Of a DNA stretch of 34,654 bases, positions 24,199 through 32,050 are shown piece by piece (position 1 is the first letter of the stretch; every line of letters begins with the position of its first letter). The notes under the pieces are model-generated. The model made no database searches and was not told the origin of the DNA. It saw only the letters and a list, made by a program, of their open reading frames with translations. A program made the translations under genes and the position numbers. The stretch is from an uncultured Eggerthellaceae bacterium (GTDB lineage: Bacteria; Actinomycetota; Coriobacteriia; Coriobacteriales; Eggerthellaceae): NCBI GenBank assembly GCA_934670115.1, contig CAKUOV010000026.1:1-34654 (forward strand), read 5' to 3'.

Positions 24199-26238
24199 AT
24201 GAATTACAAAGACGAACAGCGCGCGGCTGATAAGCGCGTTCTTGATGCCACGTGTGAAAGCGAAGCGCTTGCAGCTCAAGCGGCTGTAGAGGCAGCGGCC
24301 CAAGCTGCGGCAGCGGCCGAAGCGAATCTGGGATGGGGCAAGAGCGCCTCGGCGCCCGTTGTTGCAGAGCGCATCAACGTGGGGCGCATTCGCGTGGGAA
24401 GCGAAGGCGAAGACGCCTTGCAAGAGGCGGCTGCTTTGGCAAGTGCGTGCTCGCTTCCGAATTCGAGCGGCGTGGTGTCGTCCTCGGCACCTTTGGGTGC
24501 CGGGGGAGCCAGCGTGCCCGCGGGTGCGCGTGCTGCCGCCGCTGCTGCGGCTGCCGGTGCCGCAAGTGGTGTAACGGATGCGGGCGCGGGCGAAGCTGCG
24601 GGTGCTGGCGGTGCAGCTGCCGCCCCGGCGCAGGCGAGTGCGGCAGAAGGCGCTGCCAGCATGGAAGCCGCGGGTGCCGCGGGCGCTGCAGGAGCCGGCG
24701 AGGCAAAGTTCCTTACCGAAGAGCTCCCTGATGATGAATCCGCAGGTAAAGATGGTAAAAAGAAGAAGAAAAAACGCGAGAGCTTCCGCTGGAGCGATCT
24801 TACTTACATGACGCGCGTCACCATGAGTTTTGCGGCCATCGCGGCCATGACGCTTCTTGTTGCGGTGGGCGTTTTGTCCGTGGTGTGGGGCGATCACTTC
24901 AATTCCTACGCGCGCGAGAACGCACGCGCAACGGCCGATGCGGCGGCGGCGCGTATTGCCCAGGCGTACGTTGACGAAGGTTACAAGTGGACGCCGCAAG
25001 TGACGGTGGCTGCTTCCTACGTTTCTGCCACGTATCCGGGCGTGGGCGTTGTGGTGACCGACCACGAAGGCACGGTGCGCTACGATTCGTCGCTGGGCGC
25101 CGATGTTTCCTCTGACCTGGACACGAATTTGTCGCTTGTGCCCGAGTCGTCGTCGCTTGCCGCGGTTTCCTACATTACGGTGGACGGTTCGTTCATTGGT
25201 TCCGTGCGCATTTGGTCGTTTGGCTCCGACTCTTTCCTGCGCAAGGCCGATGAGACGTTCCGCGACAATTCCTATCAAGCTATGGCGCTGGCGTCGATTA
25301 TCGCCATTGCGCTGGCAACCGTTATCGGCTACATGTTCGCGCGCAATCTGGTGTCGCCCATCAACGCCATTTCGCGCACGGCAAAAGCTATCAAAGAGGG
25401 CGATTTGTCGGCTCGAACAGGACTTTCCGGCGAAGACGAAATTGCGCGTTTGGGCAGGACGTTTGACGCCATGGCCCAGGCGGTGGAAGACGATCGCGAA
25501 CTGGAGCATCGCCTGACAACCGATGTTGCACATGAGCTGCGCACGCCGCTTATGGCAATTCAGGCTACCGTCGAAGCCATGATCGATGGCGTGTATAAGC
25601 CCACCGAAGACCGCTTGAATCAGGTAAACTCCGAGGTCAAACGCTTGAGCCGCTTGGTTGACGCGCTGCTGCGCCTTTCGCGCTTGGAGAATCGCGCGAA
25701 CCCCATGAAAGAAGAAGTCATTGACGTAGGCGACTTAATTTCCGGCCTGGTGAAAACGCACGAGGCATTCGTGAACGATTCCGGCCTAACGCTTAAGTAC
25801 GAAATGCAGAAGAACGTGATTATCAAGGGCGATGCCGACATGATTCGTCAGGCCACGGCGAACCTCATTTCCAACGCGGTGCGCTACACGCCCGAAGGCG
25901 GCACCATTACAGTGCGCGTGCGCCACGGCGAAATCATGGCCGATATTGTGGTGGAAGACACCGGCATTGGCCTTTCGCCGGAAGAGGCTCGTATGGTCTT
26001 CTCGCGCTTCTGGCGTGCCGACGCCGGCCGCAATCGCGATACGGGTGGCCTGGGCGTTGGGCTTGCCGTGGTGAAGGAGATCGTGGATCGCCATCATGGT
26101 TGGGTGCAGGTAGAAGGGAAGAAGGGGGAAGGCGCGCGCTTCACCATTCGCATTCCCTTGTATGACCCCAGCCAGGATGAACCCAAAAGCAAGCAGCGCG
26201 GCATTGGCCCGAAAGGCAAAACCCGCACGAAGAAATAG
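24199..26238 (+). CDS. membrane sensor histidine kinase with long N-terminal cytoplasmic tract
   Basis: 679 residues. The first 200 are a soluble Ala/Gly-rich stretch ending in GKKKKKKRE. Next come TM1 (about 211-230), an extracellular sensor of about 130 residues, TM2 (about 361-381), a HAMP linker (about 382-435), HisKA with phospho-acceptor His445 in VAHELRTPL, and HATPase_c with the N box NLISNAVRY (about 555-563), G1 DTGIGL and G2 GGLGVGLAVV. It would phosphorylate the OmpR-type regulator encoded just upstream. The ribosome site is weak (GGATTGATAG), so a start closer to TM1 (the Met at residue 204) is conceivable, but the intervening frame keeps the coding-like GC-rich third positions. 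Signal unknown. Confidence 0.92.
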   Translation: MNYKDEQRAADKRVLDATCESEALAAQAAVEAAAQAAAAAEANLGWGKSASAPVVAERINVGRIRVGSEGEDALQEAAALASACSLPNSSGVVSSSAPLGAGGASVPAGARAAAAAAAAGAASGVTDAGAGEAAGAGGAAAAPAQASAAEGAASMEAAGAAGAAGAGEAKFLTEELPDDESAGKDGKKKKKKRESFRWSDLTYMTRVTMSFAAIAAMTLLVAVGVLSVVWGDHFNSYARENARATADAAAARIAQAYVDEGYKWTPQVTVAASYVSATYPGVGVVVTDHEGTVRYDSSLGADVSSDLDTNLSLVPESSSLAAVSYITVDGSFIGSVRIWSFGSDSFLRKADETFRDNSYQAMALASIIAIALATVIGYMFARNLVSPINAISRTAKAIKEGDLSARTGLSGEDEIARLGRTFDAMAQAVEDDRELEHRLTTDVAHELRTPLMAIQATVEAMIDGVYKPTEDRLNQVNSEVKRLSRLVDALLRLSRLENRANPMKEEVIDVGDLISGLVKTHEAFVNDSGLTLKYEMQKNVIIKGDADMIRQATANLISNAVRYTPEGGTITVRVRHGEIMADIVVEDTGIGLSPEEARMVFSRFWRADAGRNRDTGGLGVGLAVVKEIVDRHHGWVQVEGKKGEGARFTIRIPLYDPSQDEPKSKQRGIGPKGKTRTKK

Positions 26239-26314
26239 TTCTGCAAGGTGCGGCGCGCTGATGCGCTGGTGAAGGGCACGGCGGTGCAGGGCGCGGCGCC
26301 CAGGTTCGCCGGTG

Positions 26315-26441
26315 AAGGGGCGCGGCGGCAAAGGGCTTCGCCTCACGACTCCGCTTGGATAATGTCTCTTCGCGCTTGCGGCTCGCTCAACTTATCCAAA
26401 GCGTCGCAGTTCGGCTCGACCCTTGCCGCCAGGCGCCCCTT
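26315..26441 (+). repeat. palindromic intergenic repeat, copy A
   Basis: A 127-bp imperfect inverted repeat. The outer arms AAGGGGCGC.GGCGGCAA (from 26315) and the complement of TTGCCGCC.GGCGCCCCTT (to 26441) pair closely. The inner part has CCTCACGACTCCGCTTGGATAATG on the left and CAACTTATCCAAAGCGTCGCAG on the right, pairing through TTGGATAA/TTATCCAA. It lies 76 bases after the kinase stop. It shares its inner half-sites with copies B, C and D. Confidence 0.85.
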
Positions 26442-26488
26442 TAAGATTGTGCGTCGGGGATTTCGTGTCCTTTTTTGATCTCTCGACG

Positions 26489-26705
26489 GCATGTTGTCGT
26501 TTTTTCCGCCCAAAAACGCGCAGATCGACGGTACGGGGCAGGTGCGGAAGAGATTAGCGCGCTTGAAGCAGCCAAGTGATTTTTGCGACCTGGGCTTTTG
26601 CTAGACGCGATTGGGCTGAAGGGTCCATAACTGCCTTGTTTGCATCTTCGACCCGCCCCGTACCGTCGATTCGGGCGTTTTCGCGCCCATTTTCCGACAA
26701 GATGC
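26489..26705. repeat. long inverted repeat between repeat copies A and B
   Basis: A 16-bp perfect inverted repeat, ATCGACGGTACGGGGC (26524-26539) against GCCCCGTACCGTCGAT (26655-26670), is extended outward by imperfectly complementary arms. These include AAAACGC-type segments and GCATGTTGTCG (26489-26499) against CGACAAGATGC (26695-26705). The 115-base centre is not obviously self-complementary. A 107-codon minus-strand frame crosses the element but has no ribosome site or recognised sequence. It could be a mobile palindromic element or an RNA gene. Confidence 0.75.
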
Positions 26706-26760
26706 ATTGCGACTCGAAGTTCCTCCCTCGTCAGAAGGAGCAATCTAGAGATATCTGCCA

Positions 26761-26857
26761 GCAAGGGCCCGCCTCACGACTCCGTCTGGATAATGCTTCT
26801 CCCTGCTTGCGGCCCGCTCAACTTATCCAAAGCATCGCAGTTCGGCTCAGCCCTTGC
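26761..26857 (+). repeat. palindromic intergenic repeat, copy B
   Basis: A 97-bp copy in the same orientation as copy A, bounded by GCAAGGGC (26761-26768) and its complement GCCCTTGC (26850-26857). Inside, GCCTCACGACTCC, TGGATAATGCTTCT, GCTCAACTTATCCAAAGC and CGCAGTTCGGCTCA match copies A and D. The longer outer arms of A and D are missing. Confidence 0.85.
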
Positions 26858-27022
26858 GCCGCCGCGCCTTCTGCATTTCAAGCGTCGTTTGCGGCACGAC
26901 AAGAAATAGTTCATAACAAACTGGTTGCAGCGATAGCATTTTTGAGAAGCATAAGGTATTCTGTTTAGCTGGTCATTTGTAATTTCAACAGAGCATGTTT
27001 GCAGATAAGATGGGAGTGTTTT
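26858..27022 (+). promoter_or_regulatory. AT-rich upstream region of purC
   Basis: After the repeat array the composition turns AT-rich for about 140 bases up to purC, as expected of a promoter region. TTGAGA (26942-26947) could be a -35, but no convincing -10 at the right distance is seen. No purine riboswitch or PurR-like site was recognised. Confidence 0.3.
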
Positions 27023-27889
27023 ATGACTGCTATTGACATCAAGCCTGATTTTCAGGGCAAAGTGCGCGATTTGTACGATTTGGGCGATAAACTGTTGTTT
27101 GTCGCAAGCGATCGTATTTCCGCATTCGATTTCATCCTTCCCGATGAAATCCCGTACAAAGGCGAGGTTCTCACGCGCCTTTCCTGCTTCTGGTTCGAAT
27201 TCCTGGAAGACGTGGTGGGCAACCACATGATTTCGGCAGACGTGGCCGACCTTCCCGAGCAGTTTAAGCCGTATGCGGATTACCTCAAGGGTCGTTTCAT
27301 GCTGGTGAAGAAGGCGGAAATGTTCCCCGTTGAGTGCATCGTGCGCGGGTATCTGGCTGGTAGCGGCTGGGCTGAATACCAGGTGTCGGGCACTATTGGC
27401 TCCATGGATATGCCCACGGGTCTGAAGAATTCCTCGAAGCTGCCGTCTCCGCTGCTGTCGCCTTCCACCAAGGCCGAAGTGGGCGATCACGACGAGAACA
27501 TCAGCTTCGGTCGCTTTGTGGAAATCCTGGGCGAGCGCGATGCTATGGAAATTCGCGATTACGCGCTGAACATTTACACGAAGGCTTCCGAATATGCAGC
27601 TTCGCGCGGTATTATCATTGCCGACACGAAGTTCGAGTTTGGTCGCATTGACGGCAAGATCGTGCTGGCCGATGAAGTATTGACTCCCGACTCTTCGCGC
27701 TTCTGGCCTGGTGATTTGTACGAAGAAGGCAAGAATCAGCCGAGCTTTGACAAGCAGTTTGTGCGCGATTGGCTCAGCGCGAACTGGGACAAGCAGGGCA
27801 ACCCGCCGCATCTTCCGCAAGAGGTCATTGAAAAGACCACCGAGAAATATATCCAAGCGTACGAGACTATCACGGGCCGCAAGTTCTAG
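27023..27889 (+). CDS. purC: phosphoribosylaminoimidazole-succinocarboxamide synthase
   Basis: SAICAR synthetase joins CAIR and aspartate using ATP, the step before PurB. 288 residues, matching the longer bacterial/yeast-type form. Visible signatures are GKVRDLYDLGDKLLFVASDRISAFD at the start, PVECIVRGYLAGSGW, the ATP-binding IIADTKFEFG and the metal-binding DEVLTPDSSRFW. The ATG at 27023 follows GGGAG by six bases; the upstream TTG at 26999 has no support. A two-TM protein gene follows after 33 bases and is probably co-transcribed. Confidence 0.96.
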   Translation: MTAIDIKPDFQGKVRDLYDLGDKLLFVASDRISAFDFILPDEIPYKGEVLTRLSCFWFEFLEDVVGNHMISADVADLPEQFKPYADYLKGRFMLVKKAEMFPVECIVRGYLAGSGWAEYQVSGTIGSMDMPTGLKNSSKLPSPLLSPSTKAEVGDHDENISFGRFVEILGERDAMEIRDYALNIYTKASEYAASRGIIIADTKFEFGRIDGKIVLADEVLTPDSSRFWPGDLYEEGKNQPSFDKQFVRDWLSANWDKQGNPPHLPQEVIEKTTEKYIQAYETITGRKF

Positions 27890-27922
27890 GTTATCGAGCC
27901 GCGTCCCAACAGGAGAAACAAT

Positions 27923-28558
27923 ATGACTCAGCGTAGTCCCATGAATGAACGTTACACCACGGACAAGCCGAAGGGCACCACGCGCAAGAGCGCGTCGTCC
28001 GCCAAGCCCAAGCGCGAGGCAGCCAGCTCGGTGACCGTTGTTGCCGCCACGAAATCGAAGGCTCAGAAGAAGGCCGAGCGCAAAGCGCAAGAGCAAAAGA
28101 TGCGTGAGCGCGACGCCCGTTACTACAATCCGCGCACTCCCGAGTACAAGCGCATGCGTATGTACTGGGGCATTTGCGTTGGTTTGGCGCTGGCCGGCTC
28201 CATTGGCTCGTTTTTGCTGATGGGTAAAGTGCCCGCCGAAGTGACCACGGTGCTTCTGATTTTGGCGTATGCCGCTATTGCTGCCGCGCTGTACATCGAC
28301 CTGGTGAAGATTCGCCGCATCCGCAAGAAATACGCAGCTCAGCATGCCGATACGAAAGCTGAGACGCGTGCGTTGAAGGCCGAGAAAGCCCAGCGCGCAG
28401 CAGAGGAAGCGGCAAAGCAGGCAAAGGCTGCCGAAGCTCCCGAGAAGAAGCAGGGCTTCTTTGCGCGCTTCAAGAAGAAAGATGCCGCGGAAGCGGACTC
28501 TGCCAACGCCACATCGGCGGACGCAGGAAAGGATGCCTCGAAGGACGCTGCGAAATAG
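27923..28558 (+). CDS. basic two-TM protein, DUF3043-like; function unknown
   Basis: 211 residues: a Lys/Ala/Ser-rich N-terminus; a charged segment KAERKAQEQKMRERDARYYNPRTPEYKRM that resembles the conserved motif of actinobacterial DUF3043 proteins; two hydrophobic helices (about 76-98 and 104-126); and a long Lys/Ala/Glu-rich C-terminal tail with coiled-coil character ending in Asp/Ala repeats. Both termini should face the cytoplasm. AGGAG precedes the ATG by seven bases. The downstream tail is low-complexity. I do not know its function, and the DUF assignment is tentative. Confidence 0.75.
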   Translation: MTQRSPMNERYTTDKPKGTTRKSASSAKPKREAASSVTVVAATKSKAQKKAERKAQEQKMRERDARYYNPRTPEYKRMRMYWGICVGLALAGSIGSFLLMGKVPAEVTTVLLILAYAAIAAALYIDLVKIRRIRKKYAAQHADTKAETRALKAEKAQRAAEEAAKQAKAAEAPEKKQGFFARFKKKDAAEADSANATSADAGKDASKDAAK

Positions 28559-28747
28559 GCTGCAGTCAGGCGATGCGCGGTGGGTGCTGCAGGCGGGGTG
28601 AAACCCACGCGCCATCATCCACGCGCCGTTGGCGAACGCTCCGAAGCCACGCGCGAAACGCAAACACGAACGAAGGGAAGGCGGCGCCTGGAAACGGGAT
28701 GTCGCCTTCTTTGATGCAGACCAACAATCGAAAGGAAGCCTCCACCA
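28559..28747 (+). other. 189-bp structured intergenic region before xth
   Basis: GCGCGGTGGGT (near 28575) pairs with ACCCACGCGC (near 28605) with one bulged G. GAAGGCG (28677-28683) pairs with CGCCTTC (28703-28709), followed by TTT, a possible weak terminator with a 19-base loop. No promoter stands out. Confidence 0.35.
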
Positions 28748-29539
28748 ATGCGCTTCATATCATGGAATGTGAATGGCCTGCGGGCAGTGCTCAAGAAAAA
28801 CTTCGAGGAAGTTTTTGCGGCTTTTGACGCCGATATCTTTGCCCTGCAAGAGACAAAATGCCAAGAAGGCCAAGTTGACTTGGTGTTTCCCGGTTACGAA
28901 AGTTATTGGAGCTACGCGCAGAAGAAAGGCTACTCGGGAACCGCCGTGTTCACGCGCGATGAGCCGCTGCAGGTGCTTCACGGGCTGGGTGTGCCCGAGC
29001 TTGACGCGGAGGGGCGCATTGTGGCGCTGGAATTCCCGCAGTTCTGGTTTGTGTGCGTCTATACGCCCAACGCGCAAAACGAACTGGCGCGCATCGATCA
29101 CCGCATGGCGTGGGACGATGCCTTCCGTGATTTCTGCAAAGGGCTGGAGGAAGGCATTGTGCCTGATGAAGGCCATGCAACTGCCGCAAAGCCCGTGGTT
29201 ATGTGCGGCGATTTCAACGTTGCCCATAACGAAATAGACCTGAAGAACCCCGCTGCGAATCGCGGCAATGCGGGCTTCTCCGATGAAGAGCGCGGCAAGT
29301 TCGACGAGCTGCTTGATGCCGGCTTCGTTGACACGTTCCGCTTGATTCACGGCAACGAACCCGACTGCTATTCATGGTGGAGCTACCGTTTCCGGGCCCG
29401 CGAGCGTAACGCTGGGTGGCGTATTGACTACTTTTTGGCCAGCCAGCAGTTAAAAAACGCCGTTTCGGCCGCTTCCATATATAATGAAGTCACTGGATCT
29501 GACCACTGCCCTGTGGGCGTGGATATCAGCTTTGCCTAG
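28748..29539 (+). CDS. xth: exodeoxyribonuclease III / AP endonuclease
   Basis: 263 residues of the EEP nuclease fold: SWNVNGLRA, the metal-binding Glu in LQETKCQ, GYSGTAVFTR, YTPNAQ, the catalytic GDFNVAHNEIDLKNP, the DNA-loop SWWSYRFRARERNAGWRIDYFL and the final SDHCPVG. It incises abasic sites and degrades 3' blocks in base-excision repair. AAAGGAAG lies about 10 bases before the ATG. folE starts 13 bases after its stop, so the two are co-transcribed; a TATAAT at 29480-29485 inside its 3' end might add an internal promoter. Confidence 0.95.
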   Translation: MRFISWNVNGLRAVLKKNFEEVFAAFDADIFALQETKCQEGQVDLVFPGYESYWSYAQKKGYSGTAVFTRDEPLQVLHGLGVPELDAEGRIVALEFPQFWFVCVYTPNAQNELARIDHRMAWDDAFRDFCKGLEEGIVPDEGHATAAKPVVMCGDFNVAHNEIDLKNPAANRGNAGFSDEERGKFDELLDAGFVDTFRLIHGNEPDCYSWWSYRFRARERNAGWRIDYFLASQQLKNAVSAASIYNEVTGSDHCPVGVDISFA

Positions 29540-29552
29540 AAGGGAAATTATT

Positions 29553-30119
29553 GTGGATGCACAGAAAATCGAACAAGGCGTTCGTCTGATTTTGGAAGGC
29601 GTGGGCGAAGACCCCGACCGCGAAGGCCTGCGCGAGACTCCCGCGCGCGTTGCTCGTATGTATGAGGAAGTGTTTGCCGGCCTTACGCAAGACCCTGCGA
29701 CGCATTTCAAAACGCTGTTTGACGAAGGTCATCAGGAAATGGTCGTGGTAAAGGATATTCCGTTCTACTCCATGTGCGAGCATCATCTGGTGCCGTTTTT
29801 CGGCGTGGCGCACATTGCGTACATTCCCAACGAGAACGGCAAAGTGTGCGGCCTGTCCAAGCTCGCGCGCTTGCTGGAAGTGTTTGCGAAGCGCCCGCAA
29901 GTGCAAGAGCGCCTTACCTCGCAAGTGGCCGATACGCTGGTTGAGCAGCTTAACCCGCGTGGCGTGATTGTGGTTATTGAGGCTGAGCATATGTGCATGA
30001 CCATGCGCGGTGTGAAGAAACCCGGCTCGAAAACCACCACCAGCGCAGTGCGTGGCTCGTTCCGCACCAGCGCAAAAACGCGCGAAGAGGCTCTGTCGCT
30101 CATTTTCGCAGGTCGCTAA
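29553..30119 (+). CDS. folE: GTP cyclohydrolase I
   Basis: FolE converts GTP to 7,8-dihydroneopterin triphosphate, the entry to folate and also to the 7-deazaguanine (queuosine) route whose late genes lie just downstream. 188 residues: GEDPDREGLRETPARVARMYEE, the zinc/catalytic SMCEHHLVPF (Cys75, His78), GLSKLARLLEVFAKRPQVQERLT and HMCMTMRGVKKPGS (Cys148). The frame is open upstream to 29484, but GTG 29553 is seven bases from AAGGGA and starts the domain, so I use it. It is followed after 58 bases by the ACT gene. Confidence 0.95.
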   Translation: MDAQKIEQGVRLILEGVGEDPDREGLRETPARVARMYEEVFAGLTQDPATHFKTLFDEGHQEMVVVKDIPFYSMCEHHLVPFFGVAHIAYIPNENGKVCGLSKLARLLEVFAKRPQVQERLTSQVADTLVEQLNPRGVIVVIEAEHMCMTMRGVKKPGSKTTTSAVRGSFRTSAKTREEALSLIFAGR

Positions 30120-30177
30120 TTGCGAGTAACTGGTAAACTGCTTTTCGACAAACCTTAAAGAGTCAAGGAGGCCTGTT

Positions 30178-30447
30178 ATGAAATGCGTTTTGACCGTACT
30201 GGGAAAAGACCGCAGCGGAATTGTTGCCGGCATTGCTTCTGCGCTGGCAACGTGCGGCGTGAATATCGATGACATCAGCCAAACCATCTTGGACGGCATT
30301 TTTACCATGACCATGATGGTTACCGTGAACGAAGCAGTTGCTACGTTCAACGAAGTGCAAGAAAAAGTGGAAGCGGTTGCCACTGAACTGGGCGTTCAGG
30401 CAATTTTGCAGCGTCAAGACGTGTTTGACGCGATGTTTACCATCTAG
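30178..30447 (+). CDS. ACT-domain protein, UPF0237 type
   Basis: An 89-residue single-domain ACT protein (CVLTVLGKDRSGIVAGIASALATCGVNIDDISQTILDG, then MTMMVTV). The family is presumed to sense a small ligand, probably an amino acid, and is often encoded next to a UPF0210 (DUF711) protein. No such partner follows here. Instead a strong terminator stands about 55 bases downstream. AAGGAGG is placed optimally before the ATG. Confidence 0.92.
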   Translation: MKCVLTVLGKDRSGIVAGIASALATCGVNIDDISQTILDGIFTMTMMVTVNEAVATFNEVQEKVEAVATELGVQAILQRQDVFDAMFTI

Positions 30448-30502
30448 CTTCTGGGCATCGCGCACAGAGCGCATGGCGTATTTCGCCTCGCTGATCTTCG
30501 GG

Positions 30503-30548
30503 CGGCGGAAGGGGAGGGTTGAGTGCCCTGCTCCTTCCGCCGTTTTTT
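30503..30548 (+). terminator. rho-independent terminator after the ACT gene
   Basis: CGGCGGAAGG (30503-30512) and CCTTCCGCCG (30533-30542) are perfectly complementary. A 20-base loop with further internal pairing separates them, and T6 (30543-30548) follows immediately. It closes the xth-folE-ACT unit. Confidence 0.92.
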
Positions 30549-30598
30549 ATGTTCGCGGCGGGGGAAGGGCTTGCGGCGGCTGAGACGACAGGGGAAGA

Positions 30599-30695
30599 GC
30601 AAGGCGCTCGCTTCACGGTCTCGCTTGGATAATGCTTCTTCCTCGTCGGGAATCAATGCGCTTATCCAAAGCTCGACAATTCCGCTCAACCTTGT
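30599..30695 (+). repeat. palindromic intergenic repeat, copy C
   Basis: A 97-bp copy (the same length as copy B), more diverged: CGCTTCACGGTCTCGCTTGGATAATGCTTCTT on the left, GCGCTTATCCAAAGCTCGACAATTCCGCTCAACCTTGT on the right. TTGGATAA/TTATCCAA and the outer CAAGG/CCTTG pair. A further GAAGGGC (30564-30570) and GCCCTTC (30705-30711) could extend the arms. Confidence 0.78.
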
Positions 30696-30720
30696 CCATC
30701 CTCCGCCCTTCATGTTGAAA

Positions 30721-30840
30721 GAGCGCCGCAGCGAAGGGCGTTCGCCTCACGACTTCGCCTGGATAATGCTTCTCTGTTGTTGGGGCTCGCTCAACTTATC
30801 CAGGCTCAGCAGTTCGGCTCAACCCTTCGCTGCGGCGCTC
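30721..30840 (+). repeat. palindromic intergenic repeat, copy D
   Basis: A 120-bp copy whose outermost 18 bases are perfectly complementary: GAGCGCCGCAGCGAAGGG (30721-30738) against 30823-30840. The inner half-sites match copies A and B, but the stem reads CCTGGATAA/TTATCCAGG where A has CTTGGATAA/TTATCCAAAG, a compensatory change. It ends 22 bases from the queA stop. Confidence 0.88.
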
Positions 30841-30862
30841 TATTGCTTGCGCAGTGCGACAC

Positions 30863-32050
30863 TTAATACATGAACATTGCATCGCCGAAGGAGAGCATGC
30901 GGTAGCGCTCATCAATGGCGTGTTGGTAAGCGTTCATAATGTTTTCCCTGGTAGAGAACGCAGAAACAAGCATCATCAAGGTGGATTTCGGCACGTGGAA
31001 ATTTGTGACCATGCAATCTACCACGTTGAAGTGGTAGCCGGGCAGAATGTAGAGGCTGGTGGCCTCGCGGTTGCGCGGCAGAAGCTTGCCCGCTTGCGCA
31101 TCCCAGGCGCTCTCAAGGCTGCGCACGCTGGTGGTGCCAATGGCAATAACGCGTCCACCTGCGGCTTTCGTTTCCTCCACGGCTTTCACCACGGCTTCCG
31201 GCACGGTGTAACACTCCGTGTGAATGTGATGGTCTTCAGCGTTTTCTTCGTCCACAATGCGGAAGGTGCCCAGGCCCACTTCCAGCTCGACGGTCATCCA
31301 CTTCACGCCCATGCCCTTGATTTCCTCAATGAGCTGCGGGGTGAAATGAAGGCCCGCGGTGGGGGCTGCGGCTGAGCCTTCGCGCTTGGAGAACACCGTT
31401 TGATACATTTCCATGTCACCCGTGTAATCCTTGATATAGGGCGGCAACGGCGTTTTGCCCACGGCATGAAGCGCTTCGTCCAGCGAGGGGTGCGTGGTGG
31501 TCAGGCGCGCCAGGCGCTGGCCCTTGTTGTCTTCGCCCTCATGGTCCACGAAGTCGATGATCTCGGCGGAAAGTGCTACGTTGCCATCCTGGTCGCAGAA
31601 GTCCACAACAGCACCCGCTTTAAGCCTGCGACCAGGCTTTACGAGTACCTCCCAATAAGCGGAAGCGTTTGAGGATGTGGGTTCGCTCGCAGGTGCACCG
31701 GACGTGTTGCTCGCGCAATTGGTTGCAGGCGCGCACGATGAGCCGCGCTCAGAAGCTTCTCTGGGGGCACCGTTGTTTTCGGGCGCAGCGGCTTCTTTCA
31801 GCAGAAAGACTTCTGCCGCACCACCCGTGCCGCGCTTTGTTCCCAATAAACGCGCAGGTAGAACGCGCGTTTCGTTTGCAATAATCAAGTCTCCCGGACG
31901 CAGATACTCCTTGATGTCGCAAAAAATGCGATCTTCAAGGGCGCCGGTTACGCGATCCATGACCAGCATGCGGCACTGGTCGCGGTTTGCGGCGGGTTCC
32001 TGGGCAATAAGTTCTTCGGGCAAATCGTAATCAAAATCAGAGGTTTTCAT
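30863..32050 (-). CDS. queA: S-adenosylmethionine:tRNA ribosyltransferase-isomerase
   Basis: QueA transfers and isomerises the ribosyl part of SAM onto 7-aminomethyl-7-deazaguanine in tRNA, making epoxyqueuosine. Conserved here: FDYDLPEELIAQEPA, NETRVLPARLLG, TPLPPYI, TAGLHFT, EVGLGTFR, GTTSVRSLES, TNFHVPKSTL and SAF. An Ala/Ser/Asn-rich insertion of about 40 residues (roughly 87-131) separates EVFLL from WEVLVKPG, bringing the length to 395. The frame begins with TTG at 32053, but ATG 32050 is six bases from GGAAG and is preferred. The start overlaps the end of queH by 14 bases, so translation is likely coupled. Confidence 0.95.
   Translation of the reverse strand: MKTSDFDYDLPEELIAQEPAANRDQCRMLVMDRVTGALEDRIFCDIKEYLRPGDLIIANETRVLPARLLGTKRGTGGAAEVFLLKEAAAPENNGAPREASERGSSCAPATNCASNTSGAPASEPTSSNASAYWEVLVKPGRRLKAGAVVDFCDQDGNVALSAEIIDFVDHEGEDNKGQRLARLTTTHPSLDEALHAVGKTPLPPYIKDYTGDMEMYQTVFSKREGSAAAPTAGLHFTPQLIEEIKGMGVKWMTVELEVGLGTFRIVDEENAEDHHIHTECYTVPEAVVKAVEETKAAGGRVIAIGTTSVRSLESAWDAQAGKLLPRNREATSLYILPGYHFNVVDCMVTNFHVPKSTLMMLVSAFSTRENIMNAYQHAIDERYRMLSFGDAMFMY

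Noticed and set aside
23938..25533. 531-codon minus-strand frame opposite the kinase gene
   Set aside because: The plus strand encodes a complete histidine kinase with all motifs; the long antisense frame is a consequence of high GC.
26441..26764. 107-codon minus-strand ORF across the long inverted repeat
   Set aside because: No ribosome site, no recognised family, and it coincides with a palindrome that explains the sequence better. I keep the element as a repeat and not as a gene.
26774..28663. 629-codon minus-strand frame opposite purC and the two-TM gene
   Set aside because: It crosses two genes, a promoter region and a repeat copy; the protein is Arg/His-rich with no domain.
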